A DNA stretch of 64,000 nt, from assembly GCA_937944405.1 (NCBI GenBank), contig CALDYR010000142.1, forward strand, positions 16,470-80,469. Reading direction: 5' to 3'. Every line of letters starts with the position of its first letter. Position 1 is the first letter of the stretch. Positions 28,918-37,972 of the stretch are shown in pieces. This stretch comes from an uncultured Pirellulaceae bacterium (GTDB lineage: Bacteria; Planctomycetota; Planctomycetia; Pirellulales; Pirellulaceae). The notes under the pieces are model-generated. The model worked only from the letters and a program-made list of their open reading frames with translations. It was not told the DNA's origin and made no database searches. The position numbers were made by a program, and so were the translations under genes.

Positions 28918-29698
28918 GGTTTTCTCCAAGGTTGATCTGATCGGTCTTCGTGAAAGACTCAGATGTAACAAGTTAATGTATTTAAATGATTTGTCTACAT
29001 TTTTCCGCCGCTCCATTGATGGAGTGATGTGGCGTTTCTACTGACAATGCAATGGATAGGAAAGGCCAATTTGCCGCAAGACGAACCGAACCTTTCGAAC
29101 CTTCCCTGCCAGTGCCGAAATGCCGAAATGCCGAGTTGCGGACTTGCCGACTTGCGTCGCTGTGGCGAAAAGAGGCCGGTAGCAGGCTAAATTTTTGCAG
29201 AAAGGGCTAACCAACCCTTTTCACGCTAGCAAAAAAAAATAGCGCAAACTCAAAGTCTGGTTTTCACGCCGCAATGGGCCACCAACGAATGAGTCATCAG
29301 AGTGAAAAATTATCAGAGTCTATGGTGGTTAAGGTCAGAATTTAGTCGCATCGAGTCGCCTTAAAATCTAAGGTAAGGGACACAGGGCTGAAGTTTGACA
29401 AAGATAGTCAAGGCGCTGTCTCAGTTACTTTGGGCGGCAATCCCAGCGGCGCAGACAGCAAAGTATCCTTATCAATCACGTAAAATCTGCAACGCGCACG
29501 CGCCCTGAGGGCAGATCCCGCAACCGTCACTTCCGAACCATCGAACTATAACGATACAACGGTCCCCGAACCTCTACCGGGCCGATTTCTGTTGAATCGA
29601 GCTGCGTTAAAAAAAGCGGTGACAAATCCCCAGAGGCCCAAAAGAATTAAATCTGCTAAACTGCGAAAAAATTCATTCTCTTCACAAGAGCCAGTTCA
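28918..29698. other. 781-bp intergenic region without a recognisable gene
   Basis: The longest gap in the window. It holds a short-period repeat around 29115-29155 (CCGAAATG and variants) and a weak AAAGGG/CCCTTT hairpin near 29200-29221. A 46-codon ATG frame from about 29047 has no family resemblance. I see no tRNA-like fold and no MITE end. Confidence 0.5.
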
Positions 29699-30205
29699 TT
29701 GTCGCATTCTTCAGGGCCGATTCCGCCGGGTCAAATGATTCTCAGTTTTTTGTCTGTGGCGGTGGGTTATTTAATCAGCAATTTTTTCTGGTTTGGCAGT
29801 CTGTTACTGTTGGTTTCGATGCCCAATTTTTATCCTGAGGTCGCGGCTATTTGGGCACTACCCAAAGAAGAATTTCAACAGCAACTGACCAATGATGCTT
29901 CTAAAGTGCTGCCTCATACGGTTTTTTGGTGGGTGTTCGCGGTCGGAGGGGTGGGCAGTTTTTTGGCCGGTTTTGCCGTCGTGAAAATTGCTCCGTTCTC
30001 TCGTTTCGGGCATGTGATTTTCGTGGCCGTGGTGGTGTTTGTTAGTTGGCTTCAACAATTGCTTTCAGGGCAAAGCCCAGATGAGTTCCGTTGGATGGTT
30101 TTGCTGTCGATGATTTCGATGGCTTTGGCGACCGTGTTCGGCGGTAAAATGGGGTGGCGTGAAGGCGGCCAATCCGACGCTGATTTTGAAGAACAAATGA
30201 TGTAG
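29699..30205 (+). CDS. Small integral membrane protein, unknown function
   Basis: 168 residues (TTG start at 29699; ATG at 29735 is an alternative). Four hydrophobic segments are visible: about 14-40 (LSFLSVAVGYLISNFFWFGSLLLLVS), 75-95, 100-120 and 130-150. A small acidic tail follows. I recognise no family. It lies upstream of a MITE and the TrkH gene, on the same strand, and could be cotranscribed with trkH through the MITE. Confidence 0.65.
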   Translation: MSHSSGPIPPGQMILSFLSVAVGYLISNFFWFGSLLLLVSMPNFYPEVAAIWALPKEEFQQQLTNDASKVLPHTVFWWVFAVGGVGSFLAGFAVVKIAPFSRFGHVIFVAVVVFVSWLQQLLSGQSPDEFRWMVLLSMISMALATVFGGKMGWREGGQSDADFEEQMM

Positions 30206-30273
30206 TTTTTGCCCGTCCTATCATTTTTGGAATTTTTGGGATGTCGTTAAATCAATACACCGGCAACCTTTTT

Positions 30274-30372
30274 GGCTCTTCCCGAATTTTAGTGGCAATC
30301 TTTGAAATCCCTCTACATTCATGGCAATGGCAATCTTTGGGCGCGCGGCGCCACAAAGCTCCGGGAAGAACC
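30274..30372 (-). mobile_element. ISL3-type MITE copy E (99 bp, inverted)
   Basis: It begins GGCTCTTCCCGAATTTTAGT and its end, read as complement, is GGTTCTTCCCGGAGCTTTGT. It is therefore in the opposite orientation to the other copies. Flanking 8-mers are accttttt (30266-30273) and actttttt (30373-30380), a 7/8 match. It ends 27 bp before the trkH start codon and must lie in or next to its promoter or leader. Confidence 0.8.
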
Positions 30373-30399
30373 ACTTTTTTAGGTTTGTGAACAGACTTT

Positions 30400-32268
30400 A
30401 TGAACATTCGGCTTCTATCAAAATACTTAGGTATCCTTTCGGTGTTGATTGGCGCCGGGATGCTGTTCAGCTTGATTTGGGCTTGGCCACAGTTGGGCTG
30501 GCATACCGATGAAGTCGTCGCGGTCGATCACTGGGAGATCGGCGGAGTGATCGGTTTGATCGCGAGCGCCATGCTCAGCTGGATTGTCGGTGGCGGTTTG
30601 ATGCTGTACGGCAGGTCTGCTCCAGGAAAATTGTTTCGTAAGGAGGCGATGGCGGTTGTCGGATTGAGTTGGGTTTTGGCGACCGTATTGGGGGCGCTGC
30701 CGTACGTGTTCAGCGGCACCGCACGGGGCCCTTCGATACGAACTTTCGAACAGCAAAAAGCCGTCATGGTGAATGAACCGGCCTATTTATTTTGGCGGTC
30801 GTGGCGGCGAGTGAGCATTCAGCCGCGTCAGTACGACGTGTTGAAATGTGTGGCTCAAGCCGATGCCCGAGGGATCGACCGTCGGACGTTGGTTCAACAA
30901 TCGGGTGTTGGCAATGCGGTCGAAATTTTTCGTTGCCTACAAACACAGCCTGATTTTCGCCACCGGATTTTGGGGCCCGGCGATCTACCGGGTGCACCGG
31001 CCGATCGCGCGTCCCATTTTCGCCAATCGTGGGTGAAAATGAACTTCATCGATTCCATGTTCGAATCCCAGTCCGGATTCAGTACAACCGGCGCAACGGT
31101 GCTGTGTGATTTAGAAGATCCTTATTTGATACCGCATTGCATCTTGTTTTGGCGAGCAAGCACGCATTTTTTAGGCGGGTTGGGGATCATCGCGCTGTTT
31201 GTGGTGCTGTTGGGGCAGGGGGCGGCTGGCAAATCGCTAATGCGAAATGAAACCCCGGGGCCGTCTCAAGAAAGCGCCGTGGTGCGGATGCAGCACACCG
31301 CGTGGCTGTTTGCGGCAACCTATGCGGGGCTGAATGTGCTATTGGCTGTGATTTTGGCCTGTCTGGGGATGAATGCGTTCGATTCGATCTGTCATGCTTT
31401 CGCCACGATGGCGACCGGTGGGTTCAGCACCTACAACGCCAGTCTGGGACACTTCGTTAAAGACGGCGTTAACGGTGTCGCAATCGAATACACGGTGATC
31501 GTGTTTATGTTGTTGGCGGGAACCAATTTCACGTTGTTGTTTCTGTCCTTCACAGGCCATCCGATGGTAATGTTTAAGGATGTCGAATTTCGAACCTACG
31601 TTGGGATCATTGCCTTGGTGACGGTCTTTGTTTGCGTATTTGGATACTTCTACGGAGATGCCGACTTCGACACGCTGGAACACGGATTTCGCAATGGGCT
31701 GTTTCAGGTGATTTCGGTTATCACGACAACAGGCTACGGAACCGCCAATTTTGATGCGTGGAATAACTTTGGCCGAGGCGCGTTGCTGGTGCTGATGTTT
31801 GTTGGCGGATGTGCTGGCAGTACGGGCGGCGGGTTGAAAGTAATTCGCTACGTTTTGTTGGTCAAAATTCTTGGTTTAGAGATCGAGCACGCTTACCAGC
31901 CGCGCGTCGTGCGGTTGCTAAAGATGGGCGGTAAGCCGTTGGACGATCAGAATTTACGACACTCAATTATGGTGTATTTCAGTTTGGTCGCCACCTTATT
32001 TGCCTTCGGGTTCTTATTTGTGATCTTCTTTGAACCTGACACGACATGGGGCGTCGACAGCAGCAATAAGTTGATCGATTCGGCCAGCGCCGTCGCTTCG
32101 ACGCTTAACAATATTGGTCCGGGATTGGGAACAGTCGGTGCGACTCAGAACTACGCAAGCTTCAGCCCATTGACCAAATCATTGTTTATCTGGCTGATGA
32201 TGTTGGGACGTTTGGAGATATTTCCAATTTTGATTTTGCTGGCCCCCGGATTTTGGCGTGACCAGTAA
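30400..32268 (+). CDS. TrkH/KtrB family potassium transporter subunit with a large insertion
   Basis: 622 residues. The four selectivity-filter loops are visible: SGFSTTGATV (~226), ATGGFSTYN, ITTTGYGTANF and CAGSTGGGLKV. Residues about 107-212 form an insertion between the second hydrophobic segment (LGALPYVFSG) and the first pore loop (MNFIDSMFESQSGF). That region is normally only a short link. The insert contains a wing-like stretch (YDVLKCVAQADARGIDRRTLVQQSGVGNAVEIFRCL). No trkA/ktrA partner is adjacent. ATG at 30400. Confidence 0.92.
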   Translation: MNIRLLSKYLGILSVLIGAGMLFSLIWAWPQLGWHTDEVVAVDHWEIGGVIGLIASAMLSWIVGGGLMLYGRSAPGKLFRKEAMAVVGLSWVLATVLGALPYVFSGTARGPSIRTFEQQKAVMVNEPAYLFWRSWRRVSIQPRQYDVLKCVAQADARGIDRRTLVQQSGVGNAVEIFRCLQTQPDFRHRILGPGDLPGAPADRASHFRQSWVKMNFIDSMFESQSGFSTTGATVLCDLEDPYLIPHCILFWRASTHFLGGLGIIALFVVLLGQGAAGKSLMRNETPGPSQESAVVRMQHTAWLFAATYAGLNVLLAVILACLGMNAFDSICHAFATMATGGFSTYNASLGHFVKDGVNGVAIEYTVIVFMLLAGTNFTLLFLSFTGHPMVMFKDVEFRTYVGIIALVTVFVCVFGYFYGDADFDTLEHGFRNGLFQVISVITTTGYGTANFDAWNNFGRGALLVLMFVGGCAGSTGGGLKVIRYVLLVKILGLEIEHAYQPRVVRLLKMGGKPLDDQNLRHSIMVYFSLVATLFAFGFLFVIFFEPDTTWGVDSSNKLIDSASAVASTLNNIGPGLGTVGATQNYASFSPLTKSLFIWLMMLGRLEIFPILILLAPGFWRDQ

Positions 32269-32302
32269 CGTGGAAGAGCAACGTGGAAGAGTAACGTACA
32301 GG
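32264..32302. repeat. 13-bp tandem repeat, three units, starting at the trkH stop codon
   Basis: Units at 32264, 32277 and 32290 read AG(T/C)AACGTGGAAG, with the third degenerate at its end. The TAA stop of the TrkH gene lies in unit one. Confidence 0.85.
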
Positions 32303-32373
32303 AAATGGTGCTGGTGTGGTGGCAGTGTTTAATGGCAGTGCACTCAACAGCCGGGACGGCGACTGGACATTGT

Positions 32374-32928
32374 TCAACCGAGAATTTTAAAAAGGGTCTC
32401 GCTCTTGAGCACTGCACAAGAGTCGGGAAAGGTATGGAAGGCTCGGATTTTGACATGGTTGATAAAAGATTGCACGTCGACGTAGCTGACCGCTCCGAAA
32501 TCCAAACGGCCGTTGGATTCGAATCGATACACCAAACCACTGGGTTGAGAGTGGTCCGTTTGACTGCCTAAATGCTGTTGAATTGTGACAAACGTTTTTG
32601 GATCGACGGTTTCGAACTGAACCTTTGACTGGTAGTGAACCTGACCGTCCAACAGCTGCAGATCGTTCTGACAGACCCCTTCGATGGGATGGGATACCAG
32701 CACCTGTGTCGCAGGCAGCGGGTGATGGGCACCGGCGCTGACCTCGGAAAAGATCGCGTCTTTGTGTTGGAAAGAAAGCCAGTGCCCGTCGGTCGTGATG
32801 TTGACGTTCAACAGATAGTTCGCACGCTGGTATTCACGCCCGTTGCCAGATTTGAACAGTTCCGGGTGGAGGGATCTGCCAAACAAGTGGAAACTGAGGT
32901 CGGTAATTTTTGGTCGAGCCGATAACAC
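32374..32928 (-). CDS. DUF2617-like protein
   Basis: 184 residues from a GTG start. The opening (DLSFHLFGRSLHPELF) and the beta-rich body with YRANYLLNVNITTDGHWLSFQ and ATQVLVSHPIEG resemble the DUF2617 family found in planctomycetes and actinobacteria, from memory of the family. No catalytic motif is evident and no signal peptide is present, so it is probably cytoplasmic. It is a single gene between trkH (convergent) and asd (same strand, upstream). Confidence 0.6.
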   Translation of the reverse strand: MLSARPKITDLSFHLFGRSLHPELFKSGNGREYQRANYLLNVNITTDGHWLSFQHKDAIFSEVSAGAHHPLPATQVLVSHPIEGVCQNDLQLLDGQVHYQSKVQFETVDPKTFVTIQQHLGSQTDHSQPSGLVYRFESNGRLDFGAVSYVDVQSFINHVKIRAFHTFPDSCAVLKSETLFKILG

Positions 32929-32999
32929 GCAAACGTCGTTTCAGTAAAGCTTAAAAAAGAAAACAGACTGCGCTGAACCAGATCGAATCGATTGAACAA

Positions 33000-33236
33000 T
33001 CACAAAATCCTTTTTTGGGGGCAGCGATCTGCAACAACCACCCCATTATAAATACACTTCCATCGGCGCAGAAGATCAATGCCTTCAAAAGCTAATTTTT
33101 TGGATGCTGGCGTGGGTCGTTTTTCTTGAAATTTTTTTACGTGAAGCTTGACTTTCACACTTCCATCTCGAACAAAATCTGAGTGATCGTAGATCCGGTT
33201 TGGTCCGCAGTAGCGGCAATCGTCTCTTGTCGACAC
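33000..33236 (-). CDS. Possible small protein, doubtful
   Basis: A 78-codon frame from GTG 33236, eight bases after the asd stop, in the otherwise empty 32929-33244 gap. It has a CxxC near the N-terminus (DDCRYCG) and two more cysteines near the end, and is rich in Lys and Arg. I know no family and see no clear Shine-Dalgarno sequence. It may be chance. Confidence 0.2.
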   Translation of the reverse strand: MSTRDDCRYCGPNRIYDHSDFVRDGSVKVKLHVKKFQEKRPTPASKKLAFEGIDLLRRWKCIYNGVVVADRCPQKRIL

Positions 33237-33244
33237 GATTTAAA

Positions 33245-34354
33245 TTATGACTCCAGTAAGATTCGCAACATTCTGCGCAGAGGTTCGGCGGCACCCCACA
33301 GCAACTGATCACCTACGGTGAACGCGCCTAAGTATGCGCTGCCCATGTTCAACTTTCTTAAGCGCCCCACGGGCACCTTGAGTGTTCCGGTGACGGTGGT
33401 CGGGGTGAGGCGTTGAATTGACGCATCGCGATCGTTGGGGACCACTTCAACCCAATCATTGTGCGACGCCAAGATCGTTTCAATTTCTGAAATCGAAACG
33501 TCTTGATTAAGTTTAATCGTCAGCGCTTGGGCATGGCAGCGCATCGCTCCAATCCGCACACAGATGCCATCGATAGGAATGGATCCTGAGACCAGCCCTA
33601 AAATTTTGTTCGTTTCGGATTGCCCCTTCCATTCTTCTTTGGATTGTCCGTTTTCCAATTGTTTGTCGATATAGGGGATCAAACTTCCAGCTAATGGGAC
33701 GCCAAAGTGTTCGGTGGGGAAGGTGTCGGCGCGCATCACTTCGGCCACGTTGCGGTCGATGTCCAAAATCGCAGACGACGGCGTTGCCAACGCGTCGGCG
33801 ACCGCCGCGTGGGTCGATCCCATCTGGCTGATCAGTTCCCGCATGTTATTGGCACCGGCGCCCGAGGCGGCTTGATAAGTCATCGCCGTCATCCACTCGA
33901 CCAAGCCGGCTTTGTACAGTCCACCCAATGCCATCAGCATCAAGCTGACGGTGCAGTTGCCGCCGATCCAGTTGCGGCAACCGTTTTCGATACCTTGGTC
34001 AATCAGTTTCCGGTTGACGGGGTCCAGCATAATGATTGCATCATCGGCCAACCGTAACGCCGAAGCGGCGTCGATCCAATGCCCCTCCCAACCGCTTTCT
34101 CGCAACCGTTGATGAACGCCATTGGTATAGTCGCCGCCCTGACAGGTGAGAATCACATCTTGGACACCTAGGACGTCGATATTGTTGGCATCCTCCAGAC
34201 TGGTTGCCGATTGGCCGACATTGGGAGCATCGCCTCCGGCGTTGGAGGTGCTAAAAAAAGTCGGTTCGATCAACGCGAAATCATTTTCTTCACGCATACG
34301 CTGCATCAATACTGATCCCACCATGCCACGCCAACCCACCAATCCAACCTTCAT
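33245..34354 (-). CDS. asd: Aspartate-semialdehyde dehydrogenase
   Basis: Reduces beta-aspartyl phosphate to the semialdehyde for Lys/DAP, Met and Thr synthesis. 369 residues. The N-terminal Rossmann motif is [12 protein letters not shown]. The catalytic Cys134 is in [17 protein letters not shown]. The [21 protein letters not shown] block and the late [13 protein letters not shown] histidine follow. The length and the CTVSLM motif fit the proteobacterial-type Asd. ATG at 34354; no lysine or threonine pathway neighbours. Confidence 0.96.
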   Translation of the reverse strand: MKVGLVGWRGMVGSVLMQRMREENDFALIEPTFFSTSNAGGDAPNVGQSATSLEDANNIDVLGVQDVILTCQGGDYTNGVHQRLRESGWEGHWIDAASALRLADDAIIMLDPVNRKLIDQGIENGCRNWIGGNCTVSLMLMALGGLYKAGLVEWMTAMTYQAASGAGANNMRELISQMGSTHAAVADALATPSSAILDIDRNVAEVMRADTFPTEHFGVPLAGSLIPYIDKQLENGQSKEEWKGQSETNKILGLVSGSIPIDGICVRIGAMRCHAQALTIKLNQDVSISEIETILASHNDWVEVVPNDRDASIQRLTPTTVTGTLKVPVGRLRKLNMGSAYLGAFTVGDQLLWGAAEPLRRMLRILLES

Positions 34355-34509
34355 CGTAGATCATGCCCTATGTTTAATTTTTAATTTTCGACTCGCAAAT
34401 ATCACAGGGCATCGTAATCAACAGAAGGGATTTACGGAACAGTCACAATCGCTGATTGGGCCATGATAATGGATCACGCAGATTCCAATGGCGTTCTTCC
34501 AGAGGGCGG

Positions 34510-35349
34510 TTAAACGACCTTTTCAAGGTAGGCGTTACGCGTTTGGTTGTGGTAGCGAAAGGGTTCCAGCATCGCGATTTCGTCCGGCGTGATACGACAG
34601 TCGAAAATTGCAGAGGCCACCAAAACGTGTTGGCAGCCGGCTGAAAGGAAGGCCTGGCAGTCGCGATGGTCACTGATGCCGCCGCCAGATATCAGCCGAA
34701 CATCGGGCAGTTCATTGGCAAGAGCGCTGATGAGAGCTTTGCGATCGAAGGTCGAGCTTTTGAGTTCGATCCCCGCTCCGGTGCCAACGGTTTCTAAATT
34801 CAGGACAATGAAATTCCGGACGCCTTGCCGGTAGGCGGCGTGGACTAAGGCAATCGCACCGATCGCGGCGACCTCAGAGGATTTGGCGATGACGTGTGCC
34901 CCTTGTAAGTCGACGCTGAAGCACACATCGATGCCAGCGGTTAGCAATCTTTTGAGCACTTTCAAATCCGAAGGATCCGCGATTGTTTCGGTTGAGATGA
35001 TCAGTTTCACATTCTCAGAATTAGGCTGGGCGAACTTTGAAATCGCCGCATCGAGGCGATCATCGGTGATCCAGTCGGCGTCGATCAACAGTTTGAAACC
35101 CGCATCAATCAGCAGTTGGTAAATTGACCAGTTTGGATTGGCGCCCGCGAAACTATCGATGTCCGCCACGTACAGCCACCGGCAACCGGTTTGATTGAAA
35201 ATCGCGCGAGCCACACTTACCGGATCGCTGGCTTGGGTCAATTTTGAATCGACGGGACGGTAAGCGTGCCGCTGGCCGCCTTTGGCCCAAACGACTTGCC
35301 CGATCATGATGTCTAATACGGGGATAACCGGACAGAGGATATCGCTCAT
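34510..35349 (-). CDS. HisA/HisF-related TIM-barrel protein
   Basis: 279 residues. It opens CPVIPVLDIMIGQVVWAKGG and contains LYVADIDSFAGANPNW, LLIDADWITDDRL and LISGGGISDHRDCQ...GCQHVLVASAIF. These are the paired phosphate-binding strands of the HisA/HisF fold. The sequence departs from true HisA at the catalytic regions. It matches the separate HisA/F-related family known from methanogens, methylotrophs and planctomycetes, where related genes accompany tetrahydromethanopterin-linked C1 metabolism. No his genes are adjacent. The precise reaction is not known to me. Confidence 0.75.
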   Translation of the reverse strand: MSDILCPVIPVLDIMIGQVVWAKGGQRHAYRPVDSKLTQASDPVSVARAIFNQTGCRWLYVADIDSFAGANPNWSIYQLLIDAGFKLLIDADWITDDRLDAAISKFAQPNSENVKLIISTETIADPSDLKVLKRLLTAGIDVCFSVDLQGAHVIAKSSEVAAIGAIALVHAAYRQGVRNFIVLNLETVGTGAGIELKSSTFDRKALISALANELPDVRLISGGGISDHRDCQAFLSAGCQHVLVASAIFDCRITPDEIAMLEPFRYHNQTRNAYLEKVV

Positions 35350-35371
35350 GGAGTTGCTGCTTAAGTTTTTG

Positions 35372-37000
35372 TTATTGCGGAGTCTCTTTAAGACCGAACA
35401 AAGGACTGTATCGATAGTACACTTCTAATGTCATTACGGCCATTGTCGTGGTGTATAACCGACCGCCCACATTTCCATGTTGATGTTTGAAATGCCAGCT
35501 ACCGGCCTCATGTCCGCGTGTCGCTTGGGTGCCAATAAGCCGCTCTCGCACGGACTTGTTCCAGTAATCCCAGCTCGGATGTTGCAAGTGATGCAGCAAC
35601 AATGTGGTGTAGAAATTAAAATATATGTCGTCCTTGGACACTCTTCTGTCCACTAGGTTACTGGCACCCCGGTTTAATCCATGGTGGTCTTTAGGCCATT
35701 GTAAATACATCTGATTCAACAGTCCCACCGCTGTCGGAACGTCGCGCGGGCGGGGTTCGGTGTGGTAGTAGAGAAATTCCGATCCGTCGCTGCGTTGGAG
35801 TGATTCGACGAATGCGATCACCGAATCGTAGACATCAGTAGGTGTCTCGATGCCGCATCGCTCAAGCGATTTCAACGCCAGCACCTGCCAGCCAGTAACC
35901 AACATGTCGCCACGACTGTTGGGGCGATACCGCCATCCCCCGGCGCTGTGCTGCGCATTGAGAATGTATTGATGAGCCAACTCTAAAGGTTTTTCGAGGG
36001 CGCGGTCTTGCGTCATCGCGAACGCGTCGGCTACCGCGATCGTGGCGATCGCGTGGGTGTACATTCCAGCGCCAGAGACATCAACAAACGGTCCACCGAA
36101 TTCGCTTTTGCGTTTGTCTTGATAACGTAAGAGCGCATCTAAACCCATTTGCACTGACTCTTGATAGGGGCCGCTGCGGTGCGTGTATCCAGCGCCCAGC
36201 AACGCCATCAAAGACAATCCCGTCGCGGCGTTGTTCGATTGAGAGCTTCCGTCGTGGCGACACTTTTGGCATTGCTGTTGAAAGCTCCAGCCTCCATCAT
36301 AGCGGTTTTGATGTTCGACGATCCATCGCAGCCCGGCTTCGACAGCCGCTTCACTTTCCGGCGTCCCGCCACGGGCAGCAGCAATCGCGGCTCGCGCGGT
36401 AGGGGCCCGTCCTTCGATTCCGCCACCGGTGACGCGCCGAAGTGGCGGTTTGTTGGCTGCGTTCGAATCGGTCGGCGCGCTGGTCGGCAGCACCGGTTCA
36501 ATGGCGACCGTGGGTGAAGGAACCGTCTCCGGGAGGTCAGCCATCGCTTCGATCGCATCGGCAAGGCTTTGCTCCTTATCTTCTAACGGCGATTCAAAGG
36601 GATCAATAATTTTGGTGATGATCGGGGCCGGGGTGAAAGCTTCGACCGGATTGTCGACCAACACAGATTCGATGCTGGCGGTGATTGAAATGGGTTTGGG
36701 GGTGTCGGTAACCGGCGACGTCAAAAACAGCAGCAACCCAATCCAAAGAAGGTGGAAGGCAAAACTGGCCAACACCGAACCGATAGACTTTCGATTACGC
36801 CTTAACTGTTGAGCCAACCGAGGGCCGGACGCATCCCCCGAAGTATCGATTTTAAATACGGGATTGGATTGAGATACGGGATTGGATTGAGCGTTTTGGG
36901 ATTGCTTTGGCCGAACAGGACGGGGCAGATCGACCTTCAGCCGGGGCGTTCCGGTCCCGACGTTTTTGGAAAAGGAATCGGAATCCGGGGAAGCGTTCAT
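35372..37000 (-). CDS. Membrane-anchored protein with terpene-cyclase-like (prenyltransferase/squalene oxidase repeat) domain
   Basis: 542 residues from ATG 37000. The N-terminus is polar (~75 residues) and includes an in-frame 18-bp duplication giving QSNPVSQSNPV. One transmembrane helix follows (GSVLASFAFHLLWIGLLLFLTS), then a proline-rich linker. An alpha/alpha barrel runs from ~215 to the end with repeats of the form GLRWIVEHQNRYDGGWSF, ALLRYQDKRK and AHQYILNAQHSAGGWRYRP. The domain is shared with squalene-hopene cyclases, but no DXDD motif is seen. It is therefore probably a structural or binding protein of the planctomycete periplasm. Confidence 0.8.
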   Translation of the reverse strand: MNASPDSDSFSKNVGTGTPRLKVDLPRPVRPKQSQNAQSNPVSQSNPVFKIDTSGDASGPRLAQQLRRNRKSIGSVLASFAFHLLWIGLLLFLTSPVTDTPKPISITASIESVLVDNPVEAFTPAPIITKIIDPFESPLEDKEQSLADAIEAMADLPETVPSPTVAIEPVLPTSAPTDSNAANKPPLRRVTGGGIEGRAPTARAAIAAARGGTPESEAAVEAGLRWIVEHQNRYDGGWSFQQQCQKCRHDGSSQSNNAATGLSLMALLGAGYTHRSGPYQESVQMGLDALLRYQDKRKSEFGGPFVDVSGAGMYTHAIATIAVADAFAMTQDRALEKPLELAHQYILNAQHSAGGWRYRPNSRGDMLVTGWQVLALKSLERCGIETPTDVYDSVIAFVESLQRSDGSEFLYYHTEPRPRDVPTAVGLLNQMYLQWPKDHHGLNRGASNLVDRRVSKDDIYFNFYTTLLLHHLQHPSWDYWNKSVRERLIGTQATRGHEAGSWHFKHQHGNVGGRLYTTTMAVMTLEVYYRYSPLFGLKETPQ

Positions 37001-37302
37001 AAATATCGTCTGCGAAGCCACAACCAAAGGACCCAACACTGGCCTTATTTTAATTCGGTTTTGTGCGGGTGACACGTGAAAACGATTTGCATAACCGCTA
37101 CATTCAGAACGGCACCTCAAAGTGCCAGTTTGGTTCCCCGGGTGCCGATAAGTGATAAAAGAGTCGTTCCCCAAGTTTTGATTTTAGGGCAGCTGGGTTG
37201 TCCAGAGTTTAAGCCAGTGACTATCAAGCAAGTCGAAAACCGGCCGCTTACCTGATGCATCCTTCACCCCAATTTCAAACCTTGGCGACAAACCACTAGC
37301 AG
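37001..37302. other. 302-bp divergent intergenic region
   Basis: It lies between the terpene-cyclase-fold gene and the coiled-coil gene, which are divergent. I see no gene, MITE or clear hairpin; it should hold promoters for both. Confidence 0.35.
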
Positions 37303-37956
37303 ATGCGAGCCCTTTTCCATCATTGTCGCCCCCGAGCCTTCCCCATGTCACTGAGAGCCAGAAAATTAAGTCCGCCGTCGGATTCCAAATTGAACACCGT
37401 TTTGCAGCGGTTAGGCGTGACGCGTATTGATCATGATTTCGAAGCTGCAGCCGATGAAGATTTTGCTGCATCCGGTGCCGACGCATCGTCGCCGGGCATC
37501 GCCATGCCGGCGCTGAAGCTCCACCGACCGGACGACGAAACGGCGATCAAATTTACAGATGCGAAGCAGCTTCAGCAGATGGGGCGGCATCTGATTCGGT
37601 GGCGAACGGAACTGCAACGCCAACAGACGCAGCTACAATCTGAGCAACGTCATTGGACACAGCAGATGCAGTTAGAACACAAACTGATCGCCGACCATAA
37701 AACGCGACTGGATAGTCGTCAACGGCACATCAAATCCACGGAGTTCCAATTGATGCAACTGCAGAACGACGTCATCGATGCTCAGGTGGCGTTGCAGCGT
37801 ACGGTTGAGTCATTGACCCGGTGCCAGTCGGGCGACGATCGTGACGGGAACATCGTCGCGGAATTAACGACACTTCGGTTCGAACTTTATCAGCGGTTTG
37901 ATTATGTGGTAACGCGGTGGGCGCAACTGCGTTCCCAAATCCAATCGACGAACTGA
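37303..37956 (+). CDS. Coiled-coil protein of unknown function
   Basis: 217 residues (ATG 37303; ATG 37345 is an alternative). After a ~85-residue disordered start, residues about 88-175 form a glutamine-rich coiled coil (QLQQMGRHLIRWRTELQRQQTQLQSEQRHW). The rest is helical and ends RSQIQSTN. No signal peptide or membrane segment is visible. Its position between divergent and convergent neighbours suggests a single-gene unit. Function not recognised. Confidence 0.7.
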   Translation: MRALFHHCRPRAFPMSLRARKLSPPSDSKLNTVLQRLGVTRIDHDFEAAADEDFAASGADASSPGIAMPALKLHRPDDETAIKFTDAKQLQQMGRHLIRWRTELQRQQTQLQSEQRHWTQQMQLEHKLIADHKTRLDSRQRHIKSTEFQLMQLQNDVIDAQVALQRTVESLTRCQSGDDRDGNIVAELTTLRFELYQRFDYVVTRWAQLRSQIQSTN

Positions 37957-37972
37957 AACGTAGCGGCGTCGA

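Noticed and set aside
29047..29187. A 46-codon ATG frame in the 781-bp gap
   Set aside because: It is partly built from a short repeat, with no ribosome-binding site and no family resemblance.
28200..29700. Long intergenic spaces considered for tRNA, SRP RNA, tmRNA or RNase P genes
   Set aside because: No T-loop GGTTCGAATCC-like element with matching acceptor stem, and no known conserved RNA core, was found by eye.
34510..35349. Assignment as the histidine biosynthesis enzyme HisA
   Set aside because: The phosphate-binding strands fit but the catalytic surroundings differ and no his genes are near; the related non-histidine family fits better.
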